A DNA stretch of 64,000 nucleotides. Source: Gonatopus flavifemur. Its lineage: Eukaryota > Arthropoda > Insecta > Hymenoptera > Dryinidae. Location of the stretch: positions 124,001 to 188,000 of the forward strand of contig JAFFJZ010000017.1 in NCBI GenBank assembly GCA_018340375.1, written 5' to 3'. The position numbers and the translations under genes were made by a program. The notes under the pieces were generated by a model. It made no database searches. It had not been told where the DNA came from and worked only from the letters and a program-made list of their open reading frames with translations. Each line of letters starts with the position of its first letter. Position 1 is the stretch's first letter. Below are positions 41,421 to 53,204 of this stretch, piece after piece.

Positions 41421-43198
41421 GACAGATGTCACTACGGGGTCTCCGTTGTGGTGTTGTACGCATCTTCTCGTCAAGTATGATGATTATTATTCGATCGATA
41501 GAATAGGTCGATACAATTAGCAAACGGAGAACAGATGTCGCTACTTAGACCCTGTTGCGATATGAAGCTGAAAACGAGTTTCAGCGCCGTCAGGGAGTTG
41601 TCTCGGAACTATAAGTAATATATATATGTATATTTATACATATATACATATATACATAAAGTATATCACGTGACCATTGAAAAATCCACGAAAAATCATT
41701 GCAAGTGTACAGAAGTTATGATGATAGTACATTCTTTCATAAAATGCAACTTTGTATCTTCGTCACTCTATGGAAGAAGAATAAAGTTGTGGAACATTGT
41801 TTTCTTGAGATACTAATATTCTCAAATACTTTCCCAGAATGGTTTTTCTGGTAATCAGCAAGTGAAATAAAGAGATGTTGTTTTTTCAAAGACAAATCTG
41901 TATAAAGTGAAATAACCAGGCATATTGTTGGAATAAATTTCCTGCAAATCAGTAGTAGGTATCCACAACACTTTATTCGATGAAGAAATTGACTGATATA
42001 TTGGGAGCGCAATGAGTTTTCTCTAATAATAATTCGTTCAAGTCTAATTATTCATCATTACATGTGTAGTTCAATGCAGTTCCTTTGGAGTAATTTTTGA
42101 CAGTAAATGTCTGGTAAGTATCTATTGTGCCAATGGTTCATGATAATCAGAGTAGAGAAAACTCATTGCGGTCCCAATATATCAGTCAATTTCTTCATCG
42201 ACTACAGTTTTGTGGATACCTACTATTTATCCGCAGGAAATTTATTCCAACGAAAGCCCTGGTTATTTCAGTTCATAGAAACTTTTTATTGTAGAAAAAA
42301 CATACCTTTGTTACTCTATGAAAGAAGAATAAAGTTGTGGAACATTGTTTTCTCAATATACTAATATTCTCTAATACTTTTCCAGACAAAATTCAATTAC
42401 TGTCTCTGCTGAGTAATTACCTTACCTGGTTGAAGTCGCATAGCAAGTCATAAAAAAATGTTTTCACTATGAGGCGTTATGGATTTTGCAACAGGACATT
42501 CATAAGTAAACTTTGAAGTCCTATGAATCTGTGCTGATGATACATCATGAATACCTATGAATATACATTCATAAGCTTATCGAGAACATTTTCTCATGAA
42601 TTGCTAAGAGACTTTAACTAGGGTAATCTGTTACATTCATCGAGTGTTGTATTTTCAAATACTTTGCCAACGAATACTTAATCAGTGTCCATAGATTAGG
42701 TAATCACTCAGCAGAGACAGTAATTGAATTTTTTCTGGAAAAGTATTTCAGAATATTAGTATATCAAGAAAACACTGTTCCACAACTTTATTCTTCTTTC
42801 ATAGAGTGACGGAGATACAAAGTTGCATTTTATGAAAGAATGTACTATCATCATAACTTTTGTACACTTGCAATGATTTTTCGTGGATTTTTCAATGGTC
42901 ACGTGATATACTTCATGTATATATGTATAAATATACATATATATATATATTACTTATAGTTCCGAGACAACTCCCTGACGACGCTGAAACTCGTGTTTTT
43001 TCTTCACCATTATACCTTGGGTACCCTGCTTTCGTATCAACTTATTTTCAGCTTCATATCGCAACAGGGTGTAAGTAGCGACATCTGTTCTCCGTTTGCT
43101 AATTGTATCGACCTATTTTATCGATCGAATAATAATCATCATACTTGACGAGAAGATGCGTACAACACCACAACGGAGACCCCGTAGTGACATCTGTC
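41421..43198. mobile_element. Foldback element FB-2, copy 1 (1.78 kb)
   Basis: Inverted arms start GACAGATGTCACTACGGGGT and contain 'GTTGTGGTGTTGTACGCATC', then a (TA)-rich microsatellite (41620-41660 and 42915-42950). Inner arms with 'CAATATATCAGTCAATTTC' follow. The right arm has about 54 bp (around 42993-43046) missing from the left, bounded by short direct repeats. A CCCTGG-type MITE sits in the centre. The same family fills 57064-59490 in the opposite orientation. It has no coding capacity. Confidence 0.85.
42425..42623. mobile_element. Foldback MITE of the CCCTGGTT group
   Basis: Begins CCTGGTTGAAGTCGCATAGC after TA and ends GACTTTAACTAGGG before TA. It is the same family as 9011-9292. 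The copy at 57319-57518 sits at the equivalent position of the other FB-2 member, so it was inserted before FB-2 copied itself. Confidence 0.82.
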
Positions 43199-43410
43199 CC
43201 AATGTATTCATAAAGGATTCTTTATGAATTCATCCTGGGATTCTGTAAGGGTCCCGTAATGACAGTTCAGAAAGAGTTCTTTTTTAATTCCTGGAATTCA
43301 AAAAGCATTTCTACAGAACTCTCAAGAGTTCTTTATGAATTCTTTTGGAACTGACATAACGGGAGCTCATTTGGAACATGCCTGTGCTGTGTGGGCTATG
43401 AAGACTTCTT
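43199..43410. repeat. GAATTC-rich dispersed repeat, copy 1
   Basis: It contains 'GACAGTTCAGAAAGAGTTC', 'AAAAAGCATTTCTACAG', 'AACTGACATAACGG(G/A)AG' and 'CTGTGCTGTGTGGG'. A second copy lies at 44505-44720, and the MITE at 63236-63347 shares the core words. Confidence 0.6.
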
Positions 43411-43429
43411 TTTCACTTGATATTAGGAA

Positions 43430-43520
43430 TCGGTTTATGGCTCCGTGGTGAGTCAGTGGATCAGTACTCAAGAAAATTGAAGTTCGGTTCCGACTTCAAG
43501 AACGATTTTTTTGTCAACCA
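43430..43520 (+). repeat. tRNA-like SINE fragment
   Basis: 'TGGCTCCGTGGTGAGTCAGT' followed about 35 bases later by 'AGTTCGGTTCCGACTTC' resembles A- and B-box spacing. The B-box differs from the consensus at two positions. A third tRNA-like site in this window. Confidence 0.4.
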
Positions 43521-43639
43521 TATTTGCAAGGTGTTTACCAGTCCTTGAGATCCAACAGAATCCACCAATCATGCGTACTCTATTAAAAGACCAACCAATG
43601 AAAGAAATGGAAATTTCAAGGAGTACAGACACTCTGTAT

Positions 43640-43875
43640 TTGGTACGCTGAGGGCAAAAGCGACACCCAAATTGAGCGGCCGAATCGTAAAACCCGCCGT
43701 GCGCTCGAACACATCTTGGAATTTGATTCAGAAGCCCAGTAGAACGAAGAAAGAAAAAGTCGTTAAAGCGGAAAATATAAAATACAGTCTGTTAGAACTC
43801 ATCAAAACACACATTTTTCATATGAAAATTTTTTTTCTATCGTCAATAGTTTGGAACATAAGAATCGAAACGTAA
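43640..43875 (+). other. Protein-like open frame, possible captured fragment
   Basis: An open frame with a basic, protein-like section, 'LRAKATPKLSGRIVKPAVRS' then 'SRTKKEKVVKAEN'. It stops at 43875. The codon usage looks less AT-driven than the surroundings over about 43645-43770. I do not recognise the protein. It might be a captured exon or chance. Confidence 0.25.
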
Positions 43876-43913
43876 AAATCTTCATTCCCTCGAAATCAAT
43901 CCAATTTCAAATA

Positions 43914-44000
43914 CCCAGATAGGACAAGAGTTTCAAAAGAGTTCATAAAGAATACAAAGCATTCTTATGGAATTCTCTAAGAATTCTTGTGCTATCTGGG
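43914..44000. mobile_element. Tiny MITE with CCCAGATAG ends
   Basis: An 87-bp foldback flanked by TA (43912-43913, 44001-44002). It begins CCCAGATAGGACAAGAG and ends TTCTTGTGCTATCTGGG, with 'GAATTC'-like words in both arms. Confidence 0.75.
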
Positions 44001-44504
44001 TATGTTTTACGATTACTCAGCGAGAGCTCATCGTAAAGATTTGAAATTTGGGACGCAGCTTCATCATTGATCTCCGACGACTACTATTGAGTTAAATTAA
44101 TTAAAATATTTCATTATCCAATGAAAATTCAATAATGAACAATTCCTTGACATTTTCCAGTAGCTAACGGTGCGATTTTTGGAGTAAAATTCCAATGAAT
44201 GTGATGGAATTGTAAACATTTATTGAAGTGTACCCGTCTATTTTTAGATATGTTTATTTTCTCTGAAAAGCCCAATAAATATGTGCTGAATGAGTTGGAG
44301 CAAATGTCGAAACATCGGGACATACATAATTCCATTATTTATTGAATAATCTCCATGAAATTTTTTTATCGTAAATGTCATGGAAAATTCACATTCTTAT
44401 CCTAGAAATCCTGGAATTGTCCTGGGATTCAGGAAAAAGGATTCGCTATCCACCCTGCGTTTCTCTCGTATCAACCTGCTTCATGAATCGAATGATGATA
44501 TCTC

Positions 44505-44720
44505 GCACCGTCCGCTGGTCCCGATGTACACATCAAGAATTCCTCATGAGTTCATTGTGGGATTTTTTACGCGTTCCCATCATGACAGTTCAGAATGAGC
44601 TGTTCATGAATTTCCAGTATTCAAAAAGAATTCTCAAACAATTCTCAAGAATTCTTTCGGAACTGACATAACGGAAGTTCATTTGGGATACGCCTATACT
44701 GTGTGGGATGCTTACTTACT
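44505..44720. repeat. GAATTC-rich dispersed repeat, copy 2
   Basis: Related to 43199-43410, sharing 'ATGACAGTTCAGAA', 'TTCAAAAAGAATTCTCA', 'GGAACTGACATAACGG' and 'CTGTGTGGGATG'. Confidence 0.6.
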
Positions 44721-45240
44721 TTGCTGAATTGAATCGTATCCCAAACTGTTGGAGAATTGTTTGAAATACCATTAACATTTCATTTGGCAATCAAGTTAGC
44801 AGGATATTTCTGATAGTCATACTACCCCAAACAGAACAGGAAGGAAGGAAGGAATGTTTAGTACAGGAACATTGAACGCCTAGGATTTAAAGGTTCACTG
44901 AATTTTCCATGAGCTTGATTGACGTAAAATCAACCTGAAATCAGAAACAGTGCAGAATCTTCTCAACCTTCTGAATTGGGATAAGTAGTTTTATCCAGTG
45001 CAATTCTGTGATAATTATGCAAAATCACACTGACACCCTCCACTGTAGAAAGTGTGGCTTAAAATGGCTGCGTCTTAATTTGAAAAGTCACTGAAATTCA
45101 GCTTTTTCCATTGTGTCGGCCATTGTTTTTTGTGCTTACTTTACACTAAAAATAGGCTACTTTTGGCTGCGTCTTGAATTCAGTCATGAGAAAATTCGAA
45201 TTCAAAACTTTCTTTTTACCGCGTTGGATCTTTCACAAAC
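44721..45240. other. No feature recognised
   Basis: AT-rich sequence without a supported frame or repeat, inside the 18.7-kb insertion. Confidence 0.25.
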
Positions 45241-47240
45241 ACTTCTCTACAAATGTGTAAAGGTCAGTGCACAGTAGAAATTTTGAATGTTCGTTTATTT
45301 GGGCACAGCATCACAACGTTTCACTTTTCATCAAAACACATATGGGTATACTAAGTACGGATATGACGAAGGATCTACGGAGGCGTACTTAGTTCTCCAT
45401 CGAAATCTATCACGCATTCCAATACTCCCCTTCAATTTTTGGATGTAAAAATAATTCAGCGTGGGAATAAAGAGTATCAATTCGTTACAGCACATACTTT
45501 TATGTAGGAGAGAGTTGGCAGCCCTGGGCTGGTGTATGCCCTGATCCACTTGTATTGTTTCATACAATATTCATGAAAAAATCGTAAATTTTTTACAGGA
45601 AGTTAAAAAACTGATATTACTAATATATATCCAAATTTGAATGCAAAAATCAGATTTTCTTTCTTTCAACAAAATATATTTTATATCCGGAAAACTAGAA
45701 TAAATTTTTTGTTTCTAGCTTTTCGCGATTGAAAGTAGTAAAATTCAATTTTTATTTCTACAAACTTGATTATGCAATGAAAGAAAGCATTTGAGAATAT
45801 ATTTCAATACATTCAAGTTGTCGTCGGCTGTGTTCCGACTTGATGTTTTCTCTTTTATATAAAGTTTTTTCTGAAATACATATTTGCATGAGGACCAATC
45901 GAAAAAAGCAACCACAGTCACGGAAAATATGAATTTTACCAACAAACCACGTTCCTACAACTCCAAAGCTTAAGTTTCTTGCTTATTAAATTCTTCACTA
46001 ATGAAAAATTAACGCTGAACTGGTTTGAAGTTTATGAATAATAACTCTCATAATCCTCGCGCCAGTCTAAACAGAATTGTGTTGGATAATGGTTCATTTT
46101 TTATTTTTCTAAAGATGCTAACATGTACAGAAAATGCTGACCCAAAGCATCCGTCAAAGAGGGTGCCTTCAACGAAATAACAACTAATTTTCAAGTCCTT
46201 GTACACATTAATTTTTTCAAAAACCAAACGAAAAAAATTTGATACCCCTTTAGGTACTTTTCCATTCTCCATCGTTTATCAGCCAAAAAGAAGTAGAAAA
46301 TTGAAAACAGCTCAAGGCTGCCGATTCTCCCCTACTTAATCCTTCACAAAAATACACATGGGCATATCAAGCAATGAAACGATTTCACTTACTTTTCCAC
46401 TGAAGTTGATCAGGGTTGAATCATTCTTTGCATTATTATCCGACTGACAGTTGGGATGTTAGTGAATATCCAATGTACTTTGGAATTCTGGATGATAATT
46501 TTCAGGATGGGGATATCAAGTACCATTCACTTTCAGTATCCAATTCCACATCTCCTATTCTTCATCCAACATGCTGGACGTGCACGCGTATGGCGCAAGA
46601 CGTCTGTACACAGCGAGAACTTTGAATGCTTATTCTATCTGGGCACAGCACCACTTTGCTGGGCAAACTGTAGGACGTTTTATTTTTCATCTAACAACAG
46701 ATGGGTATTCTAAGTACACATGTGACAAAGGATCCACAGTTGCGTACTTAGTTCTCCATGAAAATGTATCACGCATTCTTTTAATTCCCTTACATTTTTG
46801 AATGTGAGAATACTTTAGAGTGGGAATAAAGAGTATCAGTTCGTTATAATACAAACTTTAATGTACTCGATTCTCCACATAAATACACATGGGCATACCA
46901 AGCAATGATTTCATTTCACCCATCACTTAGTTCTCCAATTAAATTGATTAGAGTCGAATCATCCTCTGCATTATTATCCGGCTAATAGCTCACAGTTGAG
47001 TGAATGTTCAATGTTGTTTGATGTTTTGGATGTTCATTTTCAAGATGGGAATATCAAGTACGATTCAATTTCAGTACCCAATTCCACATATGCCATTCTC
47101 CGTCGAAACGCACACGACGCAGAAGATCTGCACGGAGCCAAAACTTCCAATTCTCATTCTACTTGGGCATAGCATCAACTGTAGAACGTCTCATTATTTA
47201 AACGGGTATACTGAGTACCGGTATAAAAAAGAGCTTACAG
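45241..47240. repeat. Diverged long tandem repeat, unit about 540 bp
   Basis: Phrases recur in order: 'CACATGGGCATA(T/C)CAAGCAATG', 'CATTATTATCCG', 'CATTTTCAGGATGGG'-like, 'GGGTATACTAAGTACGG', 'GGCGTACTTAGTTCTCCAT' and 'TATCACGCATTC'. Occurrences near 45340, 46690 and 47200, and near 46340 and 46880, suggest about three worn units. A different stretch (45600-46300) separates the first from the rest. Confidence 0.55.
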
Positions 47241-47247
47241 TTACGTA

Positions 47248-47486
47248 CACTGAGAGAAAAAAAATAGTAAATTAATAGTGATAGTTGGGAAAAGACTCAA
47301 CTACAAATAGTTAGCTGATTAATAGTTTCACTTACTATTTTATTGTCATTTTAACTAATCAAAACAGTAATTTGTACAATTAATATTGTTATTCAGCCTA
47401 TGAAGTAGTGGGACTTATCATCAGTCATAGTTGAGTCCTTTCCCAGCTATTCCAATGATAATTCCGACTATTTTTTTCTCTGAGTG
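47248..47486. mobile_element. MITE with CACTGAGAGAAAAAAAA ends
   Basis: A 239-bp element flanked by TA (47246-47247, 47487-47488). It begins CACTGAGAGAAAAAAAATAG and ends CTATTTTTTTCTCTGAGTG. Mirrored 'ACTCAACTA' and 'TAGTTGAGT' words lie inside. It is a member of the same end-sequence group as 3097, 15991, 28904 and 29873. Confidence 0.88.
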
Positions 47487-47489
47487 TAC

Positions 47490-48229
47490 TTAGTTCCACA
47501 TATGGATAACTATCACACATCATCATGCTCCCCGCTTAAAATTTTCCACAGCGAACGATCTACTTCAGCAGTATTTTACTGTTCCTATCGTTCCGTATGA
47601 TTTGTATCGTAACACTGCACAGTGGGCCAGATGACTGGAAAAACTGGCCAAAAGTCGAGTCCAGATTTTTTAAAAACAAGTTTATGGAGATGAAGTATAT
47701 AAGTTCAAGTGCACTTGGTGAACATATTAAGGGGATCCAAACATTAGTGTTCAATTGGTGGTAATTTGAAAATGAACAATTGCATATCAAAAGTGGATGA
47801 AGCTATGTTGAAAATTTCCAAGTATTTTAATCCAGCTGAGAAAATTCATCACAATATGCATGGTTTCTTCATCTCATAACTTCACTACAATCAGAAAAGG
47901 AACAGAACAAGGAGAACGATGTGTTACAAGGCATGGGTGCATGATTTTATGAATATTTTCTATGTAATTTTCATTTTGTCTACGCTATCAAGAGGTCGTT
48001 CCGCGACGTTCCGCGTGCAATTCACCCCAGACTAGGATTAATGTGTTACTATTGTTGTGTACTACAAGTTCAATCGGCGCTTTTTTTGCGCTTCTCGCAG
48101 AAAACGTCCCATAAAGTATAAATATGTTGTGTAAGCCCCATTCACCGTGAAGTAGATGAGAAGAAAAAATCACAAAAATTAAAAATTGCATCAGAACATT
48201 TTGCAACTTGTTACTCAGGGGCTTTCCGA
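47490..48229. other. No gene recognised
   Basis: AT-rich sequence with phrases of the R2 type at its right ('GGCCAAAAGTCGA', also present at 48440 and 49305). No supported coding region. Confidence 0.3.
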
Positions 48230-48500
48230 AGTGACTCATTACGGACTTGGTAATTGAAATATAAAATTCAAAATGGCGGGTCTGATATGCTGGACGGACG
48301 TTTTTAAATCCACAGGATTCGCTCAACATTTTCGTCACTCGGAGATTTTGGAGGGTGCTGATTGCACACTTGGGATTAAGAAAACCAAATTCGGATTTGT
48401 AGATTCAATATGGCGCACAGTGAGTCATATCACTTTCGAAGCTGGCCAAAAGTCGATTTCGGAATTTCGTGAAAATAAGTATAGGGATAAGGTATAGGAG
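48230..48500. repeat. R2-type repeat units
   Basis: It contains 'AAATTCAAAATGGCGGGTC', 'CTGATTGCACACTTGGGAT' and 'GATTCAATATGGCGCACAG', matching the R2 vocabulary on the plus strand. Confidence 0.55.
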
Positions 48501-48562
48501 TCCGATTACGTTCAATAGATATATTGAGTTAATTCAATAGTTATTATTCCATTGGTAGTGAT

Positions 48563-48736
48563 CAGTGCCGGATTAATGGTTATCGAGGCCCCTGGGCGCT
48601 TGAGCATATGAGGCCCCTTGGAAGGAAATTTTTGTAGGGTATTCTCTTTCTTTGTAACTTTGAAAAATTTGAGGCCCCCCGAGGAGCTCGAGGCCCCTGG
48701 CCCAGGCCGATCTAGGCCTATACATTAATCCGGCAC
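48563..48736. mobile_element. hAT-like MITE with CAGTGCCGGATTAATG ends
   Basis: Begins CAGTGCCGGATTAATGG and ends CATTAATCCGGCAC, so the last two bases differ from a perfect inverted end. Inside are repeated 'GAGGCCCC' blocks in both halves. I see no 8-bp duplication. This type of end is common among hAT MITEs with 'GGCCCC' interiors. Confidence 0.65.
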
Positions 48737-48839
48737 CTAAAAGCACCGCTAAAAGTACTTTTAACCGCTTTGGGGCACCGGTGTGCCCTAAACCGGTACC
48801 GCTTTAGGGGCACCGGTACCCCTAAAAATAGAGGATATG

Positions 48840-49330
48840 CATCTGAATTTTCAAATCCGAAAATCAATCACTCTAAGAACCTTCAAGTGGTGAATTTCAG
48901 GGGATTCTGACAGATGTTTGTTAACTTATAATTATGTGTGTAAATTTTCGACCACCATCCTTGATTCAAAATTTGTCTACTCCCAATTAGCAATCAGCCG
49001 TCCTGAAAATCCCTGATTGGAGAGTTTCAAGGGAATTCGATCAATTTTGAATTTTCTATCCGCCATATCGCATACGACATCTTGAATTTCCACAATTTGA
49101 TTCCAGATTCGTGATCAGCGACCCCAAAAACCCCCGAGTGAAGAGTTTCAAGGAAATTCGGAGTATTTTAAAATTTTCATCCACCATATTGGATCCGCCA
49201 TCTTGAATTTCCAAAATTTTATTCCAGATTCGCAATCAGCGACCCCAAAAACCTCTGTACACTGAGTTTCAAACGATTCTGCCGAAAATTTGGATTTTGG
49301 CCAGTTTTTAGTGTGATCTGGCCCACTGTG
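48840..49330. repeat. R2 tandem repeat, inverted orientation
   Basis: Four units contain 'CCGCCATATCG' or 'CACCATATTGGATCCGCCAT', 'CTTGAATTTCC', 'CAGATTCG(T/C)(G/A)ATCAGCGACC', and 'AGAGTTTCAAG'. Spacing is about 122 bp. It is the inverse of the array at 37835-38262. Confidence 0.75.
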
Positions 49331-49439
49331 CAATACCCTGTTTAAGAAATTTCTTACTTTCCTGTGTTGTGTGGGAACATAACGGTTTTTCCTATCCTTT
49401 GCGCACATTCCGTTTCGATAAACTTTCCAAAATTCAATG

Positions 49440-49730
49440 GTATACCTTGGTTGAAAAAATCCATCGATTACTTGTCCATCTCATCAACTATATTGATGCA
49501 TTCGATTGTCTATTACAACATGAATGGGAATATCGGATATTGGTTTATTTTAACAACAGTGCTCAAGTGCCCGAGTCTCTATTAAGATACGAATGGGAAT
49601 ATCAAACACTGATTCATTGTAATGACCATGTATTCGATTCTCCATTAGGATATAAATGGGCATATCAAACATTTATTTATGTCATTCACAACGTCCAAGT
49701 ACTCTATTCTTCATACTGATATGAATGTAT
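49440..49730. repeat. Short tandem repeat, about 69-73-bp units
   Basis: The unit has 'GAATGGGAATATC(G/A)(G/A)A', 'TTGGTTTATT' or 'CTGATTCATT', and 'CGA(T/G)TCT(C/A)(T/C)ATTA'. The GAATGGG landmark falls at 49522, 49591 and 49664. An open frame of 116 codons runs through it, but the unequal unit lengths argue against coding. Confidence 0.6.
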
Positions 49731-50005
49731 ATCTCTATATATGAAATATATACATACATAAGAAGGAAAAAATTATCAATTGGGCGGGAAGGGGGGTCTG
49801 GACCTCTTGGATCCCTCCCCTGGAGACACTCTCGAATGGAAATATCGAACACTGATTTATTCTACCTACAACGCTCAAATGTTCGACTCTTTGCTACAAT
49901 GAGAATAATAATACCCTAGGTATGGAACCTCAGTAAACGAGAAGGTTCTTAAATGGATTGAATAAAACCGTAATATTTCAACCCATCGACTTGAACACAT
50001 CATTG

Positions 50006-50114
50006 GGGGTCTTTTGGCTGAATCGACATGATTTGACAATCACTAGTCGCTTCCAGAGAACACTAGGGAATGACTAGCGATTGTCAAATCATGTTCATTC
50101 GGCCAAAAGACCCC
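50006..50114. mobile_element. Small foldback, GGGGTCTTTTGGC ends
   Basis: Inverted arms of about 45 bp contain GGGGTCTTTTGGC and 'ATGATTTGACAATC' in opposite orientation around a short loop near 50056-50075. Confidence 0.8.
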
Positions 50115-50248
50115 TTACCATGAAATATACATATATAAATATATTATTTTATATCATCATATACGAAAAATGATAACATAGTACGATGAAAGTAAAGATT
50201 AGTAGGTCATACTAAGAATAATCAGAGACAACCAATGCCAATCAGCAT

Positions 50249-50384
50249 TGCCAGTATTCCCTAGAAAAATCTTCAGCATCTGATGATTGCTCATTTTTTG
50301 TACAACCGGCCAATCATATTTTCAATTTGGAAAGAAATGACCAATGACAAAAAATCTGAAGATTTTTCTAGGGAATACTGGCAT
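50249..50384. mobile_element. Small foldback, TGCCAGTATTCCC ends
   Basis: Begins GCCAGTATTCCCTAGAAAAA and ends TTTTTCTAGGGAATACTGGC. Arms are about 30 bp around an AT-rich middle. It abuts the next foldback. Confidence 0.82.
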
Positions 50385-50391
50385 CACTGAT

Positions 50392-52998
50392 GGGTAATTC
50401 CATGTCAACTCGACCAACGATCTAAATTCGACATCTCAGGAATTCATGATATTTATTCCACCAATAGTACTAGTCATGTGCATGAAAAATGTTGAGTTTG
50501 AGAATTTTTTGATTTTTCGTTTTGAAGTTATTATAATCCAAAATTCCCTTGAAATGGAGGGAATTTTCAAAATGCTGTATCTCAAAAACTACTCGACCTA
50601 CGGGGTTGAACTTGGAATCATTATTTTCATTTTTCTACAATCTTTACACTGATGTATCATTCAAACATGTGATCGGAATTCCAAAATTTTCACGTGAGAA
50701 AAAAAAAGTTTCTTTCAATATTTCGGAAACGGTATTTTTTTTTTTTTTAAATATATGTTGTTTATGGACTAACTTTGAATGTTCATAACAAATTACAAGA
50801 TGGTATTCCAATGGTATCTAGAAAAAATAAATTTTTCTTTATCCCGAGGCACGATAAATTGCACACACAGCTGTAACGTACGGGGTGTCCAAAAATTTGA
50901 CCGTTGAAAAAACATACCGATGGTCTCGACCAAGGGCTGGTTTGATTTTTCCATTGGAAAATGGGGATCGGGATCTTCGTGACTGAGTTTCGGAATTTTT
51001 AACATGCACGGAAAAAAAATATCACGCATGGAAGAATATCGCATAGTTGCGAGAACGATACCGTGAAGGTAGTCTACTTGGAAAGTTATGGGAGGGATAA
51101 CAGTAAATCAACACAAGATTAACAAATGACGGCACCGATATAGTATATTTATAGTAATAATCTGTTGAGTTCCACTAACGTTCAGTTCCCTGTCATAGAT
51201 ATATTAAAGATAACCTACGGAACAATACTTCAGATCGTTGCAGGATTGATTTTTTTCCGGGTGTTTCTGAAAACGGGAATATCTAAATAGCAGACGGAAT
51301 TGCAGAGTTTGAAACTGTATTCAATGTAGATTTTAATTCACAATGTGTTCACAATATCATAAGCACACTGTGAAAAATATTCGGGATTTTCCCATACCCA
51401 TTTGAAGGAAATTTCCTATACTCGTACGAGAAAAGCGAATTCCCGTACATGTACAGGAATTTTCACATAAAAATATATTCAAATTGCTGTTTTTATAGGA
51501 TTTTTACTGTAAATTTATAGGATTCTCCCTAAAGTTTACGGGAAATTTCCTATCTATGTATGTGTTAACTACTTCACATACATGTATGTGAAATTTCCCA
51601 TGAAAAATTTTTTACAGTGCAGATTTACATTTATTTAAAACAAGTGTTTCCTTTTCGAAATCAAAATGTTCCTAGCTTTAGTCATGATTCAACATTTTTA
51701 TTTCGAAAAGGAAACACTTGTTTTAAATGAATGTAAATCTGTTTATCATATTGTGAACACATTGTGAATTAAAATCTGCATTGAATGCAGTTTTAAACTC
51801 TGCAATTCCGTCTGCGATTTAGATATTCGCGTTTTCAGAAACACCCGGAAAAAAATCAATCCTGCAACGATCTGAAGTATTGTTCCGTAGGTTATCTTTA
51901 ATATATCTATGACAGAGATCTGAACGTTAGTGGAACTCAACAGATTATTACTATAAATATACTATATCGTTGCCGTCATTTGTTAATCTTGTGTTGATTT
52001 ACTGGGTATTCCTCCCATAACTTTCCAAGTAGACTACCTTCACGGTATCGTTCTCGCAACTATGCGATATTGTTGCATGCGTGATATTTTTTGTCCGTGC
52101 ATGTTAAAAATTCCGAAACTCAGCCACGAAGATCCCGATCCACATTTTCCAACGGAAAAATCATATCAGCCCTTGGTCGAGATCATCGGTATGTTTTTTC
52201 AACGGTCAAATTTTTGGACACCCCGTACGTTACAGCTCCTGGTAGAAATTCCTCTAGTAATTCGCGAGTTGTAACACTTGCCCTCATGAAAAACTAGAGT
52301 TCAAATTCAGTAACTTTTCAGTTCAATCACCAACTTATAACTGTTCTTATATATATAATGTATATAAATATTACATTATACATTATATATATCCATATTA
52401 TGTATATCTAATAACATAAAATATATAATAAATATACATATGAGGTCTCTAGTTTTTCACGAGGGGAAGTGTTACAACTCGTGAATTACTAGACAAATTT
52501 CTACCAGGGCTGTGTGTGCAATTTATCGTGCCCCAGGATGAAGAAAAATTTATTTTTCCTAGATACCATTGGAATACCATTTTGTAATTTGGTATGAACA
52601 TTCAAAATTAGTCCATGGACAACATATATTTTCTTCAGAAAAAAAAAATTCCGTTTTCGAAATATTGAAAAAAAAACTTTTTTTTCTCACGTGAAAATTT
52701 TGGAATTCCGATCACACGTTTGAATGATGCATCAGTGTAAAGATTGTAGAAAAATGAAAATAATGACTCCAAGTTCAACCCCGTAGGTCGAATAGTTTTG
52801 GAGATACAGCATTTTGAAAATTGCCATACCCTCCATTTCAAGGAAATTTTGGATTATAATAACTCCAAAACAAAAAATCAAAAAATTCTCAAACTCAAAA
52901 TTTTTCATGCACATGACTAGTACTATTGGTGGAATAAATATCATGAATTCCTGAGATGTCGAATGTAGATCGTTGGTCGAGTTGACATGGAATTACCC
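50392..52998. mobile_element. Large foldback element FB-3 (2.6 kb)
   Basis: Inverted ends GGGTAATTCCATGTCAACTC lie at 50392 and ending 52998. Arms of more than 1 kb follow, with 'CGACATCTCAGGAATTCATG', 'CAATTTATCGTGCC' and 'ATATCACGCATG'-like words in both, meeting near 51640-51720 around 'GGAAACACTTGTTTTAA'. The right arm has an extra AT-rich segment (about 52250-52500) including a (TA)-rich tract. Open frames in the arms mirror each other and are not convincing genes. Confidence 0.85.
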
Positions 52999-53204
52999 GA
53001 AAGTTGAAAAAAAAATCAATTTGGCTCATATTTGTTTTTATTAATACTGTGCGTTTTGAAAGTGCTAAACGCTGTGCGCAATATTTGAATATAGCTCGAA
53101 AAAACCTGAGTTTTCCTTTAGTGTCTTGTACGGGATGGGTAGTACGACATTTGAGGTGTTTAAGAGTGTTGCCTTGCACTGAGAGAGACGAAAGCGCAAG
53201 AATT

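Noticed and set aside
45745..45945. Minus-strand frame with a hydrophobic start like a signal peptide and several cysteines
   Set aside because: It has no ATG. The frame opens at TTG codons after a stop and shows no splice acceptor or repeat support, so chance is more likely.
46048..46272. 74-codon minus-strand frame with mixed composition
   Set aside because: No recognisable motif, repeat context or splice sites. It lies within worn tandem repeats.
48737..48835. GC-rich 'GGCACCGGT' palindromic words as a regulatory island
   Set aside because: They adjoin a hAT-like MITE and look like a worn transposon end. No promoter feature or gene lies next to them.
49369..49719. 116-codon frame with repeated 'EWEYQ' segments as a repeat protein
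   Set aside because: The underlying DNA units vary from 69 to 73 bp and would shift the frame. It is better explained as a DNA tandem repeat.
50446..52944. Pairs of 60-80-codon frames that look conserved at two places
   Set aside because: They are the same arm of foldback FB-3 read in both orientations, so similarity reflects the inverted repeat and not protein constraint.
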